The notes beneath the pieces were generated by a model. It saw only the letters and a program-made list of their open reading frames with translations. It searched no databases and had not been told where the DNA came from. A stretch of DNA of 64,000 nucleotides from Monomorium pharaonis (taxonomy: Eukaryota > Arthropoda > Insecta > Hymenoptera > Formicidae): contig NC_050472.1 in the NCBI RefSeq assembly GCF_013373865.1, forward strand, positions 5,947,276-6,011,275, given 5' to 3'. Shown here piece by piece: positions 34,098-46,517 of the stretch. Position numbers and translations under genes: made by a program. Position 1 is the stretch's first letter. Every line of letters begins with the position of its first letter.

Positions 34098-34439
34098 TTT
34101 AACCAAATTTCGACGCTTAGCTCGACGCTGAATCGACGTCGGAACGATAGTTGAATAGTCGTCAATATTTTATACGCTTTCGACGTCAAATCGACCAGAA
34201 TTTCGACATTTGGTTTTTGACGTTAATTCAACGTCGCATCAACGAAACATTTCTGACTGTTAACAAAATATATTTTATTGTAAGATAGGCCGGAATCGCG
34301 GAGAGTCGAGCTTAGTCGGAATCCTTCCGTCTTGACGATTGTCTACTCGTCGCACATCTCGATTCGAGGTTCAGGATAACAAAATAAATACGACGCTGTG
34401 TACATAGCATGTGCGGTACGCGTGATATAGCAGAAACAA

Positions 34440-34760
34440 TACTAACAAGGGTGCAAAAGTTAAGTTGGTAGTATTGAGAATTTCCAACGCTGTGTTCGTT
34501 TTCTCCCAACTGGGAGCTGGGAGTAGTTGGAGACCGATCAAATGGGTGCATTTAGTGCAAATAGCAATGAAATATTATGTCAGGCGCGATAACGTATGCA
34601 TATATTTTGTATAACTAAAATTTATCAGTTAATTCAAGGTAATGTTTTTTCTTTGTTTAATAATACTTAAATATAAAATAAAGTTTAACATTTATATTAA
34701 TAAATAAAAAGCAAAGAATGAAAGGAACATTAAATTTTATTAATATTTTTTATTATAATA
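34440..34760. repeat. Partial, diverged copy of the tandem repeat unit
   Basis: Shares blocks with units A and B, such as GAGAATTTCCAACGCTGTG, GTTCGTTTTCTCCCA and GTGCATTTAGTGCAAAT, but lacks the 121-bp MITE between them. It therefore represents the state before that MITE inserted, or an excision. Confidence 0.6.
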
Positions 34761-35272
34761 TATGGTTGCCGTCTATGCCCTATAGGTAGCAAAAATAGAA
34801 GGTACAACCGTATGCGAATAATAGTTCGATAATTCTTCATGTATTATAACTTAATTGCTACAATGTGTTCCAAATAATTTTTTGTTTTTGGTACTTTTCT
34901 CCTTTCATCTCATGTTCTTACTGAACAAGATATTTTGTAATTCTTCATCGTCGTCATCACTGTTATTAGACGATAAACTATACTAGAAGAATCAAACATG
35001 TTTTTGAGTAAAATATTCTTCAATAATAACTTTTCCATAATAATAATAATTAATGTTGATTAAATTTGTATATTCTTTTTATTGACTTTTGTTTCTTGTT
35101 CAACAATACAAAAAGAAAGAGCTTGTAAATACATTATATTAAATAATTGTTTATATATTCAGTAATTTTTTATATTGATTAGTTAATTTACGAAAAGTAA
35201 TAATTTATGAATTTGCATTGAAAAAATATTTTATTTCAAGTAATTTGTTAAATTTTATGTCACAACCACACC

Positions 35273-35925
35273 CCAATCAGCAGACAATGTTTTAAAAATA
35301 TTTTTTTAATACTTTTCTTCATTAAATATTCACTTTCTAAACTTATTTCGGAAAAAAATGTTTATTTAATGTTTATTTAATATTTTGTTTTCATAAAAAA
35401 AATATTTATTAAAAATAATAATTTTTAAAAAACATTTTTTAAACCTTTTTTAAATATTTTTTAAATATATGTTTTTATTAATTATTAATTTGAAAAAATA
35501 ATTTCAGTAAACATTTTTTAAACATTGATTTAATATTTTGTAAATATATTTTCTTATTAGTTTTTTATTTGAAAAGACTGTTTCAGTAAACATTTGTGTA
35601 ACGTTTATATAATATTTTTTTAATATGTATTTTTTATTAATTATTCATTTAATTTATAAAATAATTTTAGTACAATTTTGAAAACGGTATTTTAATATTT
35701 TTTATTAATTATTTATTTCATATAAGATATTCTATTAATATCTTACAATATCCTATTACATCCAAATAATATTCCAACATATCTTTTATCTCTACAATTA
35801 TAGAAGCGTAATTCAAGTGTAAAGGGAAAGTGAATTATAATGTAATAAAGAAATGACAAAAGCATAAATTAAATCTTTAAGAAACGTAAATTAAAACAGA
35901 AAATAAAGAATTCTCTATCGCATGG
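35273..35925 (-). repeat. Inverted copy of the repeat-unit tail
   Basis: Begins CCCAATCAGCAGACAATG and continues as the inverse complement of unit A from about 27745 back to about 27240, including the block that reads ACGTTTCTTAAAGATTTAA on the plus strand in unit A. Confidence 0.65.
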
Positions 35926-35942
35926 TGCTAAGCAAATCCGAT

Positions 35943-36152
35943 GCTTTTGTAACACCCTGTATATGTATGTAGGGGCGAACGGTTGAGCTATGTTCTTGTA
36001 TCTTTTGTTCGATCACGTAGATACTTGGCCTGCGTTCGAAAATAGCTTTAGCTCGTGTTGGGAAAAAAGGTTAAATTGGTCGTATTGAGAATTCCCAACG
36101 CTGTGTTCGTTTTCTCCCAACTGGAAGTCGTTGGACTGCGTTCCGTTTCAAC
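35943..36152. repeat. Fragment of repeat unit with foldback edge
   Basis: ACACCCTGTA (a lone right terminus of the TA foldback family) is followed by the unit segment GGGGCGAACGG to GTTCCGTTTCAAC. It breaks off inside the left arm of the 121-bp MITE at 36152. Confidence 0.65.
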
Positions 36153-36860
36153 TGGATAAAAATATTAAGAATTAGTTAAGGAAATATTTGATTTTTTTAG
36201 CGTAATTTTCCTCCGATTTAACGTAATCTTCTGTATCTAAAGGTATGTCTAATACCACTGTTATTTTATATTTTATATGAATAAAATTTAAGCAAAATCG
36301 GAATGTGAAGCCCGTGGTTCACTTTCTTTATTTATGTATGTCATTGTTTGTTCTAATATTGTCATAAATATATTCAGATTAAGGGTTGTATGATAAATAG
36401 TAAAAGTAAAATTGTATAATTGTATTGGTCAATGGTTAAAATAATAAATTAATAAAAATAAAAAACTAAAGAAATACCAAATAAATATAAAAATAAAAAG
36501 TAAAAAAAATATGATAATAATTTCGTCAAATTGCTATAAAATATAGTTGGGTAGGAGCAAAGAAAAAACTTAATTTTTCAACATTGAATTTGTGTAAAGT
36601 TATTATTAGTAAGTAAAATATTTAAAAACAATATTTTTTTATTAAGAGATGTTAAATGTTATATATTTTGAAAAATACTTTTGTAGTATTATAAATATTC
36701 ATTGCATTTCTTCCTTTCTAAAAAAGGATATGTCACATCTCTTGAAATTATTGTTGTCACTTTTTCGTAATGCTGATTGGTTTTCTCGTTGCGCTAACTT
36801 CATAAGCGGCTGTTATTGAGGAGTTAGCAAATGACAATTTGTATTGCAGAAGGTTATTAA
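36153..36860. other. AT-rich intergenic DNA
   Basis: No gene and no clear repeat structure. The AT bias is extreme between 36410 and 36680. Confidence 0.35.
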
Positions 36861-37410
36861 GGGGATACTAAACTGCTCTGTTTTATCATTAATTTTTGGA
36901 CACCGAAATCTTTTTATTGATTGCATGAAATTGAAAATCCTTCTCCAAAATTAAAATACAGATAATAACGCGGTGCGCTGCGATCAATTTCATACAAAAA
37001 ACGAAAAAAAGTTAGAAAATTATAGTTTTGTTATCGACTTTTGTAGTCGACTCGTGGAAACATTGGCTGCGTATAAAAGTTTTAGACTTTGTATGTATAA
37101 AATAAGCATGGAGCGCACTTGGCATTTCAGCAAAGAACAATACTGTGCTTTTAGAATGAGCCTAGGAACCTTAGAAAAAAAGTTTTCGGTGTTTAAGAGG
37201 ATTCTATCTGTTTTATCGTCAGAATTGTACAATTTGTTTCAATGTACAACTTTTTATTGCATTTACAGAATTAAAAATTCTCCACAATTAATTCTGGAAA
37301 AGGATTTCTAAATCTATAAAAGAAATACATACAAAATTTTGTTAAAAACGTGCCCAAATGACTCTACATTATCGACCTCAATCAAGTTTGACGAGCAGTT
37401 TAGCATCCCC
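36861..37410. mobile_element. 550-bp TTAA-flanked element, piggyBac-like MITE
   Basis: Terminal inverted repeats GGGGATACTAAACTGCTC and the complement of GGGGATGCTAAACTGCTC are flanked on each side by TTAA (36857-36860 and 37411-37414), the target duplicated by piggyBac-type transposases. An internal 112-codon ORF (36973-37311) has no transposase motif and no recognisable domain; it may be fortuitous. Confidence 0.75.
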
Positions 37411-37724
37411 TTAAATAGAAAGATTTAGAGGTGCAAAATACACTTGGCCCAAATTTCTGGACCTGAAACTGGACTTAATTTACTTATATTTCCAACGCTT
37501 CATGTATATACAAATTTTTTAATAAATTCTGTTTAAATAATTTTTACTACTTAAAATAATAAATAATAACGAATATATATAAAACGTTTAAGCGTCTCTT
37601 ACGGTGGTTCTAGAAGTCGATTAAAGGCTTATTCTTAAAACCACAGGCACGATAGAAGGAAAAAAATAAAAGAACATATTAAAATTAATATTGTAATGAA
37701 TGTAATGCATTATTCTCTAATTTA

Positions 37725-38489
37725 TCTATATAAATAAAAATATAAATGTTTGTTCCTCATTTAAGATCTTCGTAAGTTTCTCACCGATTGCTTTGAAATT
37801 TTGACACATCCTTGCATTCGTAACCGGGAGTGTTCTTATGGGGTTTGATTTTGGATATACCGGGTGTTTCAAAAATGATGGCCATAATTTAAGTGTAAAA
37901 AATAGTTTTTTATTAATATTATTGAAATTTTGACACATTGAGACGGGGATAGACGGGGAGAGACCGGGAGAGACGGGGAGAGACGGATAGAGACCGTGAG
38001 AGACGGGGAGAAACCGGGAGAGACGAGTAGAGACGGAAAAAGACGGGGAGAGACTGTGAGAGACGAGAAGAGACCGGGAGAAACGGGGAGAGACCGGGAG
38101 AGATGGGAAGAGACCGGGAGAGACGGGGAGAGACCGGGAGAGACAGGGAGAGACCAGGAGAGGCGAAGAATGTTTCTATTGTGTTTAAATTAAGGTAATA
38201 AGAAAAATAAAGATGGCTGTTATTTTATTGAAAAAAAGGAACTTATTTAAAAGTCTTTTGAATGGATTTCTAAATCCATGGCAGCTTTTAGAAAAAAAAA
38301 AGTTAGAAGTACATGAATAAATGAATATTAGATTTATTAAAGATAGATAAATGCTTATTCAAAAATAAAATAAAAAGAGCAACAGTAAAGCAAGGCTCTT
38401 GAAAGTTAAACAACAAAAGCAAAGAAAATTTGAAAAAAACGTAGCGTAAGAATAGAGAGCCACAGCAACGCGTGGCAGGGCATAGCTAG
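37725..38489 (+). mobile_element. Non-autonomous Helitron
   Basis: Starts TCTATATAAATAAAAATA after an A and ends CTAG before a T, fitting Helitron insertion between A and T without target duplication. A short hairpin (GCCAC 38459-38463 with GTGGC 38472-38476) lies 9 bases before the terminal CTAG, the diagnostic 3' structure. The interior carries a minisatellite (37940-38165). No Rep/helicase is encoded. Its 3' end is about 240 bases from the TMEM67 start codon, so it may lie in that gene's promoter region. Confidence 0.7.
37940..38165 (+). repeat. 10-bp minisatellite inside the Helitron
   Basis: About 22 imperfect units of the type GGGAGAGACC / GGGAGAGACG. Units alternate at the last base and degrade at both ends. 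An ORF through it encodes Arg/Asp/Glu/Gly repeats and is not a gene. Confidence 0.9.
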
Positions 38490-38691
38490 TATTTAATAAT
38501 AAAACAAGTTAAAATACACATGTAACTCATAAGGCACATGTGTAAATTATTTTGTTAAATATTATTTTTGACCATGTCTTTTCGTTTTTTCCACCTTAAC
38601 GTGATTCCCCGGTAAAATCGACATATATGTATAATATATTGAAAGACCAGAGGGCTGGAGGGCCGGAAGGTTCGCCATCGGCACCGACGTC

Positions 38692-38705
38692 GTCGGCATG
38701 GCAAC
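38692..38705 (+). promoter_or_regulatory. Candidate RFX X-box upstream of TMEM67
   Basis: GTCGGCATGGCAAC lies 28 bases before the TMEM67 ATG. Ciliary genes are commonly driven by RFX factors through an imperfect inverted repeat GTNRCC-N(0-3)-RGYAAC. The right half GGCAAC matches fully and the left half GTCGGC differs at one position, with a 2-base spacer. Position and gene function fit. The position is close enough that it might instead be in the 5' UTR. Confidence 0.45.
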
Positions 38706-38732
38706 TCCGTCGGGACGGACGGCACAACAAAT

Positions 38733-41700
38733 ATGAATTACGCCCGAGGTGGTCGCGATTGTCGACTGACGCTGATCGCAATTATTTTCGCGACCCTCGC
38801 GAGTGCGTTCCACGCGAACAATGAGGTGCTCGAGTACTGGAATCCGGATGTGTGCAAGCACGACGAGTATTTCGACGCGGTCACCCTGTCCTGCTCGCGA
38901 TGCAACGCCAGCCGGAATCTCGTACCGGATGTGGACCGTGGGTTTACTTTGTGTTTCATCTTGTCTCATTTTTCTCTGCTATTTCGATTCTCAACTGTAT
39001 CGATTAATTTCAACGTTCACGTGCGCACGTGTGTCCCCCGCAGGTCTTCGATGCCGGTGCGACGGAGTCAGCAGAACGATCGGTTTCGAGAACGGTAACC
39101 CGCTTTGTGTCGCGTGCGATCCCAACATGACCGCGACCGCCGACGGAAGGGATTGCGTCCTGCACCCGAATTCGACATGCAAATGCTCCTCGAACCAAAT
39201 AAGACGTAATCTCAACGAATATTCTTAGCTGACCATTAAGCGATTTTATTTTAGAAGAACGAATAGATACTTTAGGTTTTATTTAGTACTATATTTAAAG
39301 TGAAAATGAACAGAAAACAATTCAGAGTTTCCTGAGTTTGTTTAAGAACCGTAACTCTTTCATAATTAAACCTTAAAGATATAATTGAAGAAAGAAATGG
39401 ACATATTTAAAATATTGCTTTAACTGCTATTTGTATTGCTTCCACTTAATTTATACTAAAGCAATTAGAAGTTATTAAATTTTAAATTATTAAACTTTTA
39501 GTTACTCATTTGTTAAATTCTACTAGCAAAAGTTTCAAATATTTTTCACAAAATATTGCTTTTTCTAATAATAATACCTATTCTACAATTCATACTTTTC
39601 ATTATTTTAATTTTTCATTATTTTCTAAAAATAAATTAAGACTAGAATATAATTTTACAGGAAGAAGGACTTGCTATTATGTAAATTTCTTATTGTTATT
39701 TGCAGTGGACAGAAATATAAATGGTGCTCTGCTGGATACTGCGCTCTGCGTAACGTGCGTGCAGGGCACGTATCCATCTCCCGATTGCTCGAGATGCTTG
39801 CCGTGCAACGGCCGCGACGAATACAGCGGTCATATTAATTGCGTGTGCCCGAGCGCGACGCACGTGAGACTACGAAATTATTGTCTGCACAAAGACGACG
39901 TCGTCGACTGGCCAGACGTTAGGGGCACATACCTGATGAAGTTTCGTAGCGGGAACATCGACAGTTATTATCTGAGGAGCGAACTGCAAATCGGAGTGCA
40001 CTTGTGCAAGGTAGAACTCTCCTCAAAAGGAGAGGAATAGCAGTTTCTGGTGAAAATTTTTCTCCGAATTTTACAGTACTTCTGCACGATTTTATAACAA
40101 AGTTCGTCAAATTCTATTTTATACGAATTGCAACATTTTTCAGAAATGTTGAATAATTATCTATAACATCTTTTCTAGAATTCTTTAAGTATATTCTGAA
40201 ATTATCCTAAAATAATTTCTGATTAAATGTTATAAAATTTAAAGAAAGTATATTTTTTAGAAATTATAGAATAAGAAATTTTTTTTTAATCTTAAAATAT
40301 TTTAGAATTTACACATAGTAATTCTAAAAAACTTTGACATTATTTCTGAAATATGTATTCCAATTCATATAAAAACTCTGAAAAAAATTTTCAACAGACA
40401 TTATAGTGACTTATTAAAACGTAATAATTATATAATGTAGATTTTGTAATTAACGGCTTCCAGAGGAAAGACAGAATCGCATGCGAGCATTTATCAAACA
40501 TCTGCGCTCTAACTCTTTACAACGATGGTGTAGCTTGTATGTTTTTTATGCACACGCCCATGGCACCCGTATGGTTGTTTTATAATAAACAAGACGCGGC
40601 GGCGGTGATGAACAATACGAGGATATCCGAGAGATATAGCCTCAGAAAAGGAGACAATGTATGGTATAGAGTTATTATAAAAATTAGAGAATTATGTTGT
40701 CACAATTATTTCTAGAAATGCAGAATTTTCGTCTTTATATATGTATATATATATATAATCTTTTTAAATCATACTTATCTATGTTTGCTCTTATTTCAAT
40801 TATATTTATATTGTTCTTATAATTAAATATCAATATTTTTTTATAAAAGTGTTTATAAATTCAAGTTTTTAATTTAAAGTTTAAAACAAAAAGAAATATT
40901 TTTCCGAACATCTTTAATTTATTATAATTTAGAAAATTTACATGTAAAATCAAAATAATACTCTATTTATTTTCTTTTTATTTTGGATTCTAAACTTATT
41001 CCATAAAGGCATAAAATATTGATAGTAATGTAAAATTTGTTTACTTCTTACGTATCGTGCTCTTCTATTAGCGTGAAGTTAGGCTCGAAATTCAAATGTT
41101 AGATTAGACACGTCCTTTTAGCTGCACCGCTGCATTGGTGCAACAAGTTAAAGTGAGATAAATATATTTTTTCTCATTCTAACTTACTACACCAATGCAC
41201 TAGTGGAGTGAAAAAGAACAAATTGATTCACCTCTTCCGAATCTCCTGGGAAGTGGGAAATTAGAATATGATTTCGCTCGTTCCCATTCCTCGGGAATAC
41301 TCTCGTTCAAAACTCTTCCATTCAATTATCTCTTGAAAAAAATGTAAATTTACATAAATATACAAACATGTTAAAGTGTAAACGAAATAATATGTATATT
41401 TTTAGAATACACTTCTCGATTTCACGATCGTGAGATTTGCATTGGACGGCAAATTCTTGTCCATTGGCAGACCGACCCTGCCCTGCCAACTACTGAGAAA
41501 CGTGAGGTTCGGTATAAATTTCAGCAAAAAGTGTAAAACCACAGCTGCTGAATTGTTCAACGCACAAGTAGAATTGCTGTCTCCTTACTTAGCGTTTAAA
41601 GAGAACAATAAATCATTTATACATGCGTTGCCCGTGATTGTTAAGTCGCCGGATCAGGTAAGATTTTTATTGTAAATAACGATTAAAAAACTTATATATT

Positions 41701-44583
41701 AATATACTTTTTTATTATCATAGAATATTAAGGAAATTTCGCATCAGCAACTAGTGCGAAAATTCTTTCTGGTTGACAATATAAGCGGTTTCAAAGCATT
41801 ACCAGCGTTTATGTACAACGGATTTGCGAAAGCGCCAGAGCTCACCGTGCTTCGTTATATGAAATCTCTGACTATTTTGTAAGTTGTTCGTAATTTTCGT
41901 TACAAATCCTTCAGCTATCAAAATGCTAATTCTATTTTCAGAATAAACGTTCAGAGCGGACAAGATCACGGGAAGATCTTCGCACCTATTCTGATCGTAG
42001 AATACGACGAGCTGACGTATCAAGATCTCCTTGACAACTCCGATGTCACAATAGATTACAAAGTTGCATTTGTACTGAAGGACAACAATGTAGATTATAA
42101 TATTCAGGTAAAAATTTGTATGACGATATTTCAATGATTTTCTCTCGAATACTGAAAAATATATATACTTTTTTTAGATAACTATCGGAGTGTTTACAGG
42201 AATAGCATTGTTATTTTCCATTGTCAAGACGTGGAGTTATTATAAACGCAATCACAACAGCAATCTCAACGTGGCCGTTTTATTGTGGTTCTTGATCTAC
42301 GCCATGGGAGCGGTTGGAAACGCGATCATGTTTGTGTGCATCAGTACGTGCGTGTATCTCTTCATCTTTTATAAAGGCCAAACCGTACCCTATATTCTTC
42401 TTCCTGATGAAGACAGCGAGGAAAAGATCCGAACCTACATTACTGTAGCATTTAGCTTTAAAGTAAGTAAAGCCTCTCTTTACTTTAATGAGTTTCTGAA
42501 TATTACTTGAACTTTATACTTTATCTGAAATTAACAGAGGTACATCAATGATTCTTTTCTAAAATGCCGTATGGAACTTGATGGAATTCATAGTCTTAAT
42601 ACTAAACACAAAATAGGCATAATAAAAGTCTTATAGACAACAGTTATATTTAATAAAATAATAAAAAGTTACACATAAAATATTGTGTGTCAATGTTTTA
42701 TGTATAATTTTTTTATTTTATTAAATATAACTGTGCATTGTCGTTTGCGCTGGATTCTTATTAGCCATATTTTAATTTATATTTATTTCAATTTCAAGAA
42801 TCCTTATAGGTTCATTTTCAATCTTAATATTCAATTTGTTTCTATTATTTAGATTGCAGAAATGATAGGGTTCATCTGTCAGCACTGGAATTTGAGCGTG
42901 TTCTTTATCGACTGGGAACAACCGAGAACGATACACGATCAACCGAAGTACGACTCCCCGCATACTTCTTTACGAAAATTGTATTCCAATAGATTTCCAA
43001 AAGGTGAGAGTAAATCCTTGAGAATAACATCGGACATCATCGCATCCAAGCGAAAGAGGAAAACACAGAAGAACACGAATAAGAATACAAGCCCCAGTGA
43101 AGTGTCCAAGTCTTCCTCGATCGAAAAATATTCGCCAAACTTCTCTTCCGTCTGTTCAATCGCAAGATCACCCTTGCAAGAGACAACTGAGCGCGGCTAC
43201 AATTTCCCTATCAGCGTTTGGAGAACTTATTTCATCGCAAACGAGTGGTGCAAACTGCAAACCAGAAGAAGGATAAACATAGCACTGCAATCAATTTACA
43301 CTCTTTGTGTCTTGCAGGTCAGTCGTGATGAAAACGAAAAGAAATTCAATTTTATTTGCGCAAAAAGTTTGAATAATTACTCCGATTTTTAGATATTCGA
43401 TTTAAAATCATGGATGCTGACGATATCAGCATCAACTGCCGCTGACAGATCTTCCGAAGCGAAGAACAATTTTACGCTACAATTCGCGATTTGCACATTC
43501 GTGTACATATCCGTGTATGTCGTGCAATGGCTAATTCGCTTTACATTTTACGAGAGATACATTCGAAATAGACTGCAGAAGTTCGTAGATCTATGCTCAA
43601 TCGCAAATATCAGTGTATTTATCATGGCGCACAATTATTATGGTTTTTACATCCATGGAAGGTAATTTAAGCGTGAATTCTTCTCCACAAAATGAAGGAT
43701 GTAATTAACGTCGATGTTGCTTCTGACAGATCGGTACATGGATTTGCGGATACTGATCTTCCTACTCTGATAAATGACTTGAGAAAGGAAGAAGACGATT
43801 TGTGCGCGCACAGAGGCCTTGTACCTGGCACGACCGATCAGACTTTTATATTATCATTGACCCAATCGTTTAAACTGTTATACGACGAGCTCATGAAGCA
43901 AAAGTACAATGTATGTACGAGATAGTTTAGATTGGAGGAGCATTGTTAATAATATTTTGTTTATCTTCATGTGCCTACAAAAGAGAAAAACTTTTAATAT
44001 TGTAATAAGAAAAGAGTACCATGCATTTTGAAAATAATAATTATACATTTTGCAATTTACATAGGGAAGCGTGGGAATTTTAAAAGGAAGTGACACGCCT
44101 AAAAATTGGAAACAATTGTTTGAAACCAGGTCAAAAGTTAGACACTTTCTGATGCAGTTCCTGGATCATTGCTTGGAAAATGAAGATTATATAATCAAGG
44201 AGCAGCACATGTTAGAGAAACTATGGGATGTTTTTTTCGTAGATGCCAAAGATAAATCTGTTTTCTACATCGGTACTACAAAATGCAAAAATTTTTTTAT
44301 TAAAAAAATATTAATGTAGGGACTTCGTCGTTTCAATGAGTCTAATTTTATTTTTGCAGATAACAGTTATTCCTTCAACAAAGTGGTGCTTCATGGAAAC
44401 GAATGGCTATTGGCGACACTCGAGGTTACCGTGTTTGCCTTCTTTTTAATGTTGTATAATTCTTACATATTCGCTTGTATAGTGACAGTTGTCATATCGC
44501 AATTCTTCTTAACAATCATAAAATGTAACGTTAAGAGAAATCTTTGCAACAAATCTTTATTAGACAAAAGATTCCTAATGTAA
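38733..44583 (+). CDS. TMEM67: Meckelin (TMEM67), ciliary transition-zone membrane protein
   Basis: Meckelin is a multipass receptor-like protein of the ciliary transition-zone (MKS) complex; in insects it would act in ciliated sensory neurons. Thirteen exons join in phase: 38733-38937, 39044-39205, 39706-40010, 40464-40658, 41406-41657, 41724-41878, 41942-42107, 42178-42462, 42853-43317, 43393-43661, 43730-43910, 44065-44272, 44360-44583, predicting 1023 residues (vertebrate form about 995). It starts with a signal peptide (LTLIAIIFATLASAF), then Cys-rich repeats (CKHDEYFDAVTLSCSRC, CVTCVQGTYPSPDCSRC), a beta-rich extracellular middle, and C-terminal transmembrane segments from exon 8 on. 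It ends LLDKRFLM, like the family C-terminus. The motif SVWRTYFIANEW is well conserved. Exon 9 holds an unusual basic Ser/Lys-rich stretch of about 70 residues before it. Its 3' end faces NDUFB3 155 bases away. Confidence 0.95.
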
Positions 44584-44738
44584 CCAAAGAATAAATGAAT
44601 AACAATAATGAAAACAAATATTAACTAATACATTGTAGTTATTATTTTTATAATTTATTTTTATAGCTTACTTGGATACCTTTTTACAATCTACTATTTC
44701 GTACTTCCTTATGCCCATGTTCATATCTAAAGCGAGCA

Positions 44739-45065
44739 TTAATGATGACCATCTTCCCCATGGTGACTGTCTCCGTGATGCCCGTGACCCGAATAGTCAA
44801 TCCCAAAGTATTGTTCAACGGCTATGGTTATCAGAAACGCTGGTACACCAATTCGCCAGCCCCTGGTTAAAGTTATTAAGCCGCGCATAAAAGGTGTGTT
44901 GCTCTTCTTGTAGCGCCATACATGATTTCTCAACCAGGGATCCCTTAATCCTCTCTTGGCTAGCTCTTCTTGGACGCGTTTCAGTTGTGGTACATCTTCT
45001 ATCTTATAAATGTCAGGATTAGGTATTTTATATGGTGGTTCATGGTGTGCATCATGACCTCCCAT
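44739..45065 (-). CDS. NDUFB3: NADH dehydrogenase [ubiquinone] 1 beta subcomplex subunit 3 (B12)
   Basis: An accessory subunit of the membrane arm of mitochondrial complex I. The single coding exon of 108 residues starts at ATG 45065, which directly follows a TTCCTTCACAG acceptor, so at least one 5' UTR exon lies further right. Conserved features are PYKIPNPDIYKIEDVP, the family signature RGLRDPWLRNHVWRY, and one hydrophobic membrane segment (about residues 63-85). The C-terminal tail GHGHHGDSHHGEDGHH is unusually His-rich; in many relatives a shorter His-rich stretch occurs instead at the N-terminus. It is convergent with TMEM67 and divergent from Nop58. The longer open frame beginning at 45134 crosses the acceptor and is not used. 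Confidence 0.93.
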   Translation of the reverse strand: MGGHDAHHEPPYKIPNPDIYKIEDVPQLKRVQEELAKRGLRDPWLRNHVWRYKKSNTPFMRGLITLTRGWRIGVPAFLITIAVEQYFGIDYSGHGHHGDSHHGEDGHH

Positions 45066-46517
45066 CTGTGAAGGAAAATATAAATTACATATATGTGTCA
45101 AAAAACTTCTTTCAGTTACATTATACAATTCCATAATTTACATAATCAAAATATTATAGCAAAATTGTTGAAAATTTAAGTAAAAAATTATATAAAATTT
45201 TTGTTTCAAGTAGATTTGAAAATATAAAATATCAAAACTGATTATATAGATCATTTAAACATCATCCATAAGTTTAGGTCACGCTATAGTTTTAACTGCA
45301 TAACTGTTTAAACATAATTAGGATCTTATATTTCAAAACTACCGTTTTTACTAACGAAACAACTTATAAATAACTTTCTTCACTTAATTTTTCAAGAATT
45401 TTCTTTAAAAATAATACAATTGTGCAAGACAGATCTACACATATACTGACAAAAATTCATACTTTTTATAATATTACACTGTTCGATAATAATAAATTTC
45501 GTTTTTAATCATGTACTTTGAATAGTAATGACAATTTTTATAACAATATATTCTTTAATAATTATATTTTACTTCTAATTACATGTTTCTAGTTACAGTA
45601 GAGGTTAACTTTTGTTAACCCTGAATTGAAACTATGTCCAAACGAACTATTAGATATAAAATTAAGCCTATGTAGCAAAAGAATGTTTCACGATATTATT
45701 ATCAAAAACTATATATTAAGACGTACATTGTGAGAATATGGCTATTATTTGTTAAATTAAGATTATGTAATTTATATCTTCTTTGGAGCAACAAGGAGCA
45801 ACTGACTTTAAATCCCAGAGAATCCCAGGACGATAAAGATCACGTTTACGCCATGTTCAACAAAATTAACCCAGAAAGCAAAATATTTTTTCCATGAATA
45901 TCAGTTTAATATTTAAAATAATATTAATTTTGTAACATTTATTTAAAAATTAACGTGATTTACAATATTATTTGCAAATATTTAATATTTCCGATTAAAT
46001 TAAAAGAGAGATTTTTATTCTGGGAAGAAGACAATGTTCTTTCTTTAAGGCATAAATTTTTGTATTTAATTAAAAACCAAAACAATGTCGAGTAATATTT
46101 TCTTCAAATGATTTAGGACGGATAAGAAAAAAATAAAATAATTTTTCTAGAGATGCATTTATTTGGAGCTTCTGCCCCCCGAAAATCCATGCGTGGGACT
46201 TTTGTGTGCTTTGATCGCCCCTTTCGGTAAACATGTCGCCGGTTAAAATCTCTAGAAAACAACGTTCTCTATTGGATCACTAGCATGCGATGCATCGGAA
46301 CCACGAATTGGATTTCGTATCGGACACGTTGTGGAATCATGGAATATCCGCAATGCACGCCGAGGGCGCTGAACTGAAAGAGAAGACAGAAGTTGGATTC
46401 CGGCTGATTCCGGCGTGGTTTTCGGTACCGTGAGCTGAAAATACGTGAACTCAACTGGAAAAAACTGTATGAAACCGATCGTCGCGAGAGTCGAGTTGCG
46501 AGAATAACGCGACGATC
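45066..46517. other. Divergent intergenic region between NDUFB3 and Nop58
   Basis: It likely contains the 5' UTR exon(s) and promoters of both genes. Only the last roughly 350 bases before Nop58 lose the AT bias. A short inverted repeat TTTCTAGAGA / TCTCTAGAAA (about 46145 and 46248) brackets 100 bases. The minus-strand ORF at 46269-46589 overlaps Nop58 exon 1 and is not supported. Confidence 0.4.

Noticed and set aside
37996..38193. Arg/Asp/Glu-rich ORF
   Set aside because: Translation of a 10-bp minisatellite.
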